Source: an uncultured Clostridium sp. (lineage in GTDB: Bacteria; Bacillota; Clostridia; TANB77; CAG-508). Taken from it: a stretch of 6,133 bases of DNA. A program made the translations under genes and the position numbers. The notes under the pieces are model-generated. The model was not told where the DNA came from and ran no database searches. It saw only the letters and a program-made list of their open reading frames with translations. The DNA lies in assembly GCA_902462295.1 (NCBI GenBank), contig CABQAZ010000046.1, positions 1-6,133 on the forward strand, in the 5' to 3' direction. Below are positions 5,317-6,133 of the stretch, piece after piece; position 1 is the first letter of the stretch, and each line of letters opens with the position of its first letter.

Positions 5317-5817
5317 ATGCAAGAAAATTTAGAAGAAATGATAATGAAAGTTCATATACCAAGATGGAATGAACTACCTGAAATAGATTTATATTTAGAT
5401 CAAGTAGTAAACTATTTAGAAAAATATCTATCCCAATACTCTTCAAACAAAGAAGATAAAATAATAACAAAAACTATGATAAACAATTATGTAAAACAAG
5501 GAATATTACCAGCACCAGAAAAGAAAAAATATAATAGAACACATCTTGCATATTTAATGGTAATTTGTGTATTAAAACAAGTATATAGTATAAGTGATAT
5601 AGGAAAACTTATTTCTTTAACAATACAATATTTTGAGGTAAGTAAAGCATACAATAGATTTTGTGCAAATTTGGAAATATCAATAAAAAATGTATTTACT
5701 AAAAAAGAATTCCCTAATATTGAGCGAATGACAGAAGAACAATATCTTTTAAAAAATGTTGTACAAGCTGTTGCAGATAAATTATATGTTGAGTTTATGT
5801 TTTTGAATAAAGAATAA
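5317..5817 (+). CDS. DUF1836 family protein, probable DNA-binding (MerR-like helix-turn-helix)
   Basis: This 166-residue protein matches the Bacillota family DUF1836. The typical opening IPRWNELPEIDLYLDQVVNY (14-33) is followed by the conserved core ITKTMINNYVKQGILPAP (50-67), KKKYNRTHLAYLMVICVLKQ (69-88) and the YSISDIGKLI stretch (90-99). The core has the shape of a MerR-like winged helix (a helix, an 'N-x-V-K-x-G-x-L-P-x-P' turn, then a basic strand), so a regulatory, DNA-binding role is inferred; no target is known to me. The C-terminal ~60 residues look helical with no metal or ligand motif. There is no membrane segment or signal peptide. The start ATG 5317 follows AAAGGATGTGA (5302-5312), a near-consensus site. 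It is monocistronic, with its own promoter and a terminator on each side. Confidence 0.9.
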   Translation: MQENLEEMIMKVHIPRWNELPEIDLYLDQVVNYLEKYLSQYSSNKEDKIITKTMINNYVKQGILPAPEKKKYNRTHLAYLMVICVLKQVYSISDIGKLISLTIQYFEVSKAYNRFCANLEISIKNVFTKKEFPNIERMTEEQYLLKNVVQAVADKLYVEFMFLNKE

Positions 5818-5830
5818 TAATAATATATAA

Positions 5831-5847
5831 AATATTCAAAGAATATT
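5831..5847. repeat. Short palindrome after the DUF1836 gene
   Basis: aatattc (5831-5837) and gaatatt (5841-5847) form a perfect 7-bp inverted repeat with a 3-nt spacer, 13 nt after the stop codon. It is AT-rich with no T-run; it could be a weak RNA hairpin or a protein site, or chance in such AT-rich DNA. Confidence 0.35.
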
Positions 5848-5876
5848 CTGAAATTTCAAAAAAATTGCCAAAACAC

Positions 5877-5905
5877 TTGACAAAACAGCAAAAAAGGTGT
5901 AAAGT
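5877..5905 (+). promoter_or_regulatory. Probable promoter of ylxM
   Basis: A consensus -35 TTGACA (5877-5882) is followed at 17 nt by TAAAGT (5900-5905), a 4/6 match to the -10. The start would fall near 5912, giving a leader of about 60 nt. The -10 sits in the left arm and loop of the terminator at 5891-5926. Confidence 0.6.
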
Positions 5906-5926
5906 ATATTAGCATTACACCTTTTT
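5891..5926 (+). terminator. Rho-independent terminator between DUF1836 and ylxM
   Basis: A perfect 12-bp stem pairs 5891-5902 (aaaaaggtgtaa) with 5915-5926 (ttacaccttttt) around a 12-nt loop. The right arm ends in five T followed by ATTATAT. Being flanked by A- and T-runs, it could serve both strands. It ends the DUF1836 transcript. Confidence 0.85.
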
Positions 5927-5973
5927 ATTATATATAAAAAGAAATGTAATCACTTAAGGAAGAGGGTAGTAGT

Positions 5974-6133
5974 ATGGAAAAAAAGGTAGAAATAAGCATG
6001 TTATTACAAATCTACGGAGAACTATTAACAAAAAAACAATACAAAGTAATAGACTACTACTACAATGAAGACTTATCTTTATCAGAAATTGCAGAAAATG
6101 AAGAAATAACAAGACAAGGAGTAAGAGACATCA
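5974..6133 (+). CDS. ylxM: YlxM/p13-family putative DNA-binding protein, 5' part (cut by window end)
   Basis: The first 53 codons are seen. The product begins MEKKVEISMLLQIYGELLTKKQ and continues with YYYNEDLSLSEIAENEEITRQGVRDI. Both the LLxxYGxLLTxKQ opening and the sigma-factor-region-4-like helix-turn-helix (DLSLSEIAE...TRQGVRDI, residues ~33-53) are typical of YlxM, a ~110-residue protein encoded just upstream of ffh, the signal recognition particle GTPase, in Bacillota. Its role there is thought to be regulatory or accessory to SRP. The start ATG 5974 has GAGGG (5962-5966) 7 nt upstream. ffh should follow just outside the window; that is a prediction from gene order, not something visible here. 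Confidence 0.9.
   Translation, partial: MEKKVEISMLLQIYGELLTKKQYKVIDYYYNEDLSLSEIAENEEITRQGVRDI

Overview
The window is very AT-rich, uses ATA for Ile and AGA for almost every Arg, has strong AGGAGG-type ribosome binding sites, and reads UGA as a stop (the J-domain gene ends in TGA). It carries YlxM, DUF1836 and SmtB/CadA-type genes. This fits a low-GC Bacillota, most likely a Clostridia-type bacterium; the species cannot be read from the window. All eight genes are on the + strand.

Layout. (1) Positions 1-308 hold the C-terminal end of GroEL, closed by a hairpin terminator at 311-344. (2) Positions 309-537 carry no gene; they hold the terminator, a strikingly GC-rich array of three alternately inverted ~15-nt units (369-429), and a good promoter (455-482). 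(3) That promoter serves a likely three-gene operon: a histidine phosphatase (538-1077), a membrane-anchored J-domain protein (1119-1784) and a short-chain dehydrogenase (1819-2562). (4) A gene-free gap (2563-2728) holds two overlapping hairpins, a promoter and a palindromic ArsR-type operator. (5) A metal-resistance pair follows: an SmtB/CzrA-type repressor (2729-3079) and a PIB-2 Zn/Cd/Pb efflux P-type ATPase (3119-5200), closed by a terminator at 5231-5275. (6) A DUF1836 putative DNA-binding protein (5317-5817) has its own promoter, whose -35 box lies inside that terminator. (7) A terminator at 5891-5926 overlaps a second promoter, which leads into the 5' part of ylxM (5974 to the window end), normally the first gene of the ylxM-ffh signal-recognition-particle operon.

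How the parts work together. The best-supported functional unit is the metal-efflux module. The repressor carries the complete alpha-5 zinc site of SmtB (D95, H97, H108, E111), an operator of the matching palindromic type lies just downstream of the promoter, and the ATPase has the N-terminal DCxxC, the CPC and the TM7 Lys/TM8 Asp residues of zinc/cadmium exporters. Metal binding by the repressor should release the operator and switch on export. The phosphatase, J-protein and dehydrogenase look co-transcribed, but no shared pathway is evident. I see no phage, CRISPR or clearly new multi-gene system. The least explained element is the GC-rich inverted-repeat array. Several start codons chosen here differ from the longest reading frame and are explained in the entries.
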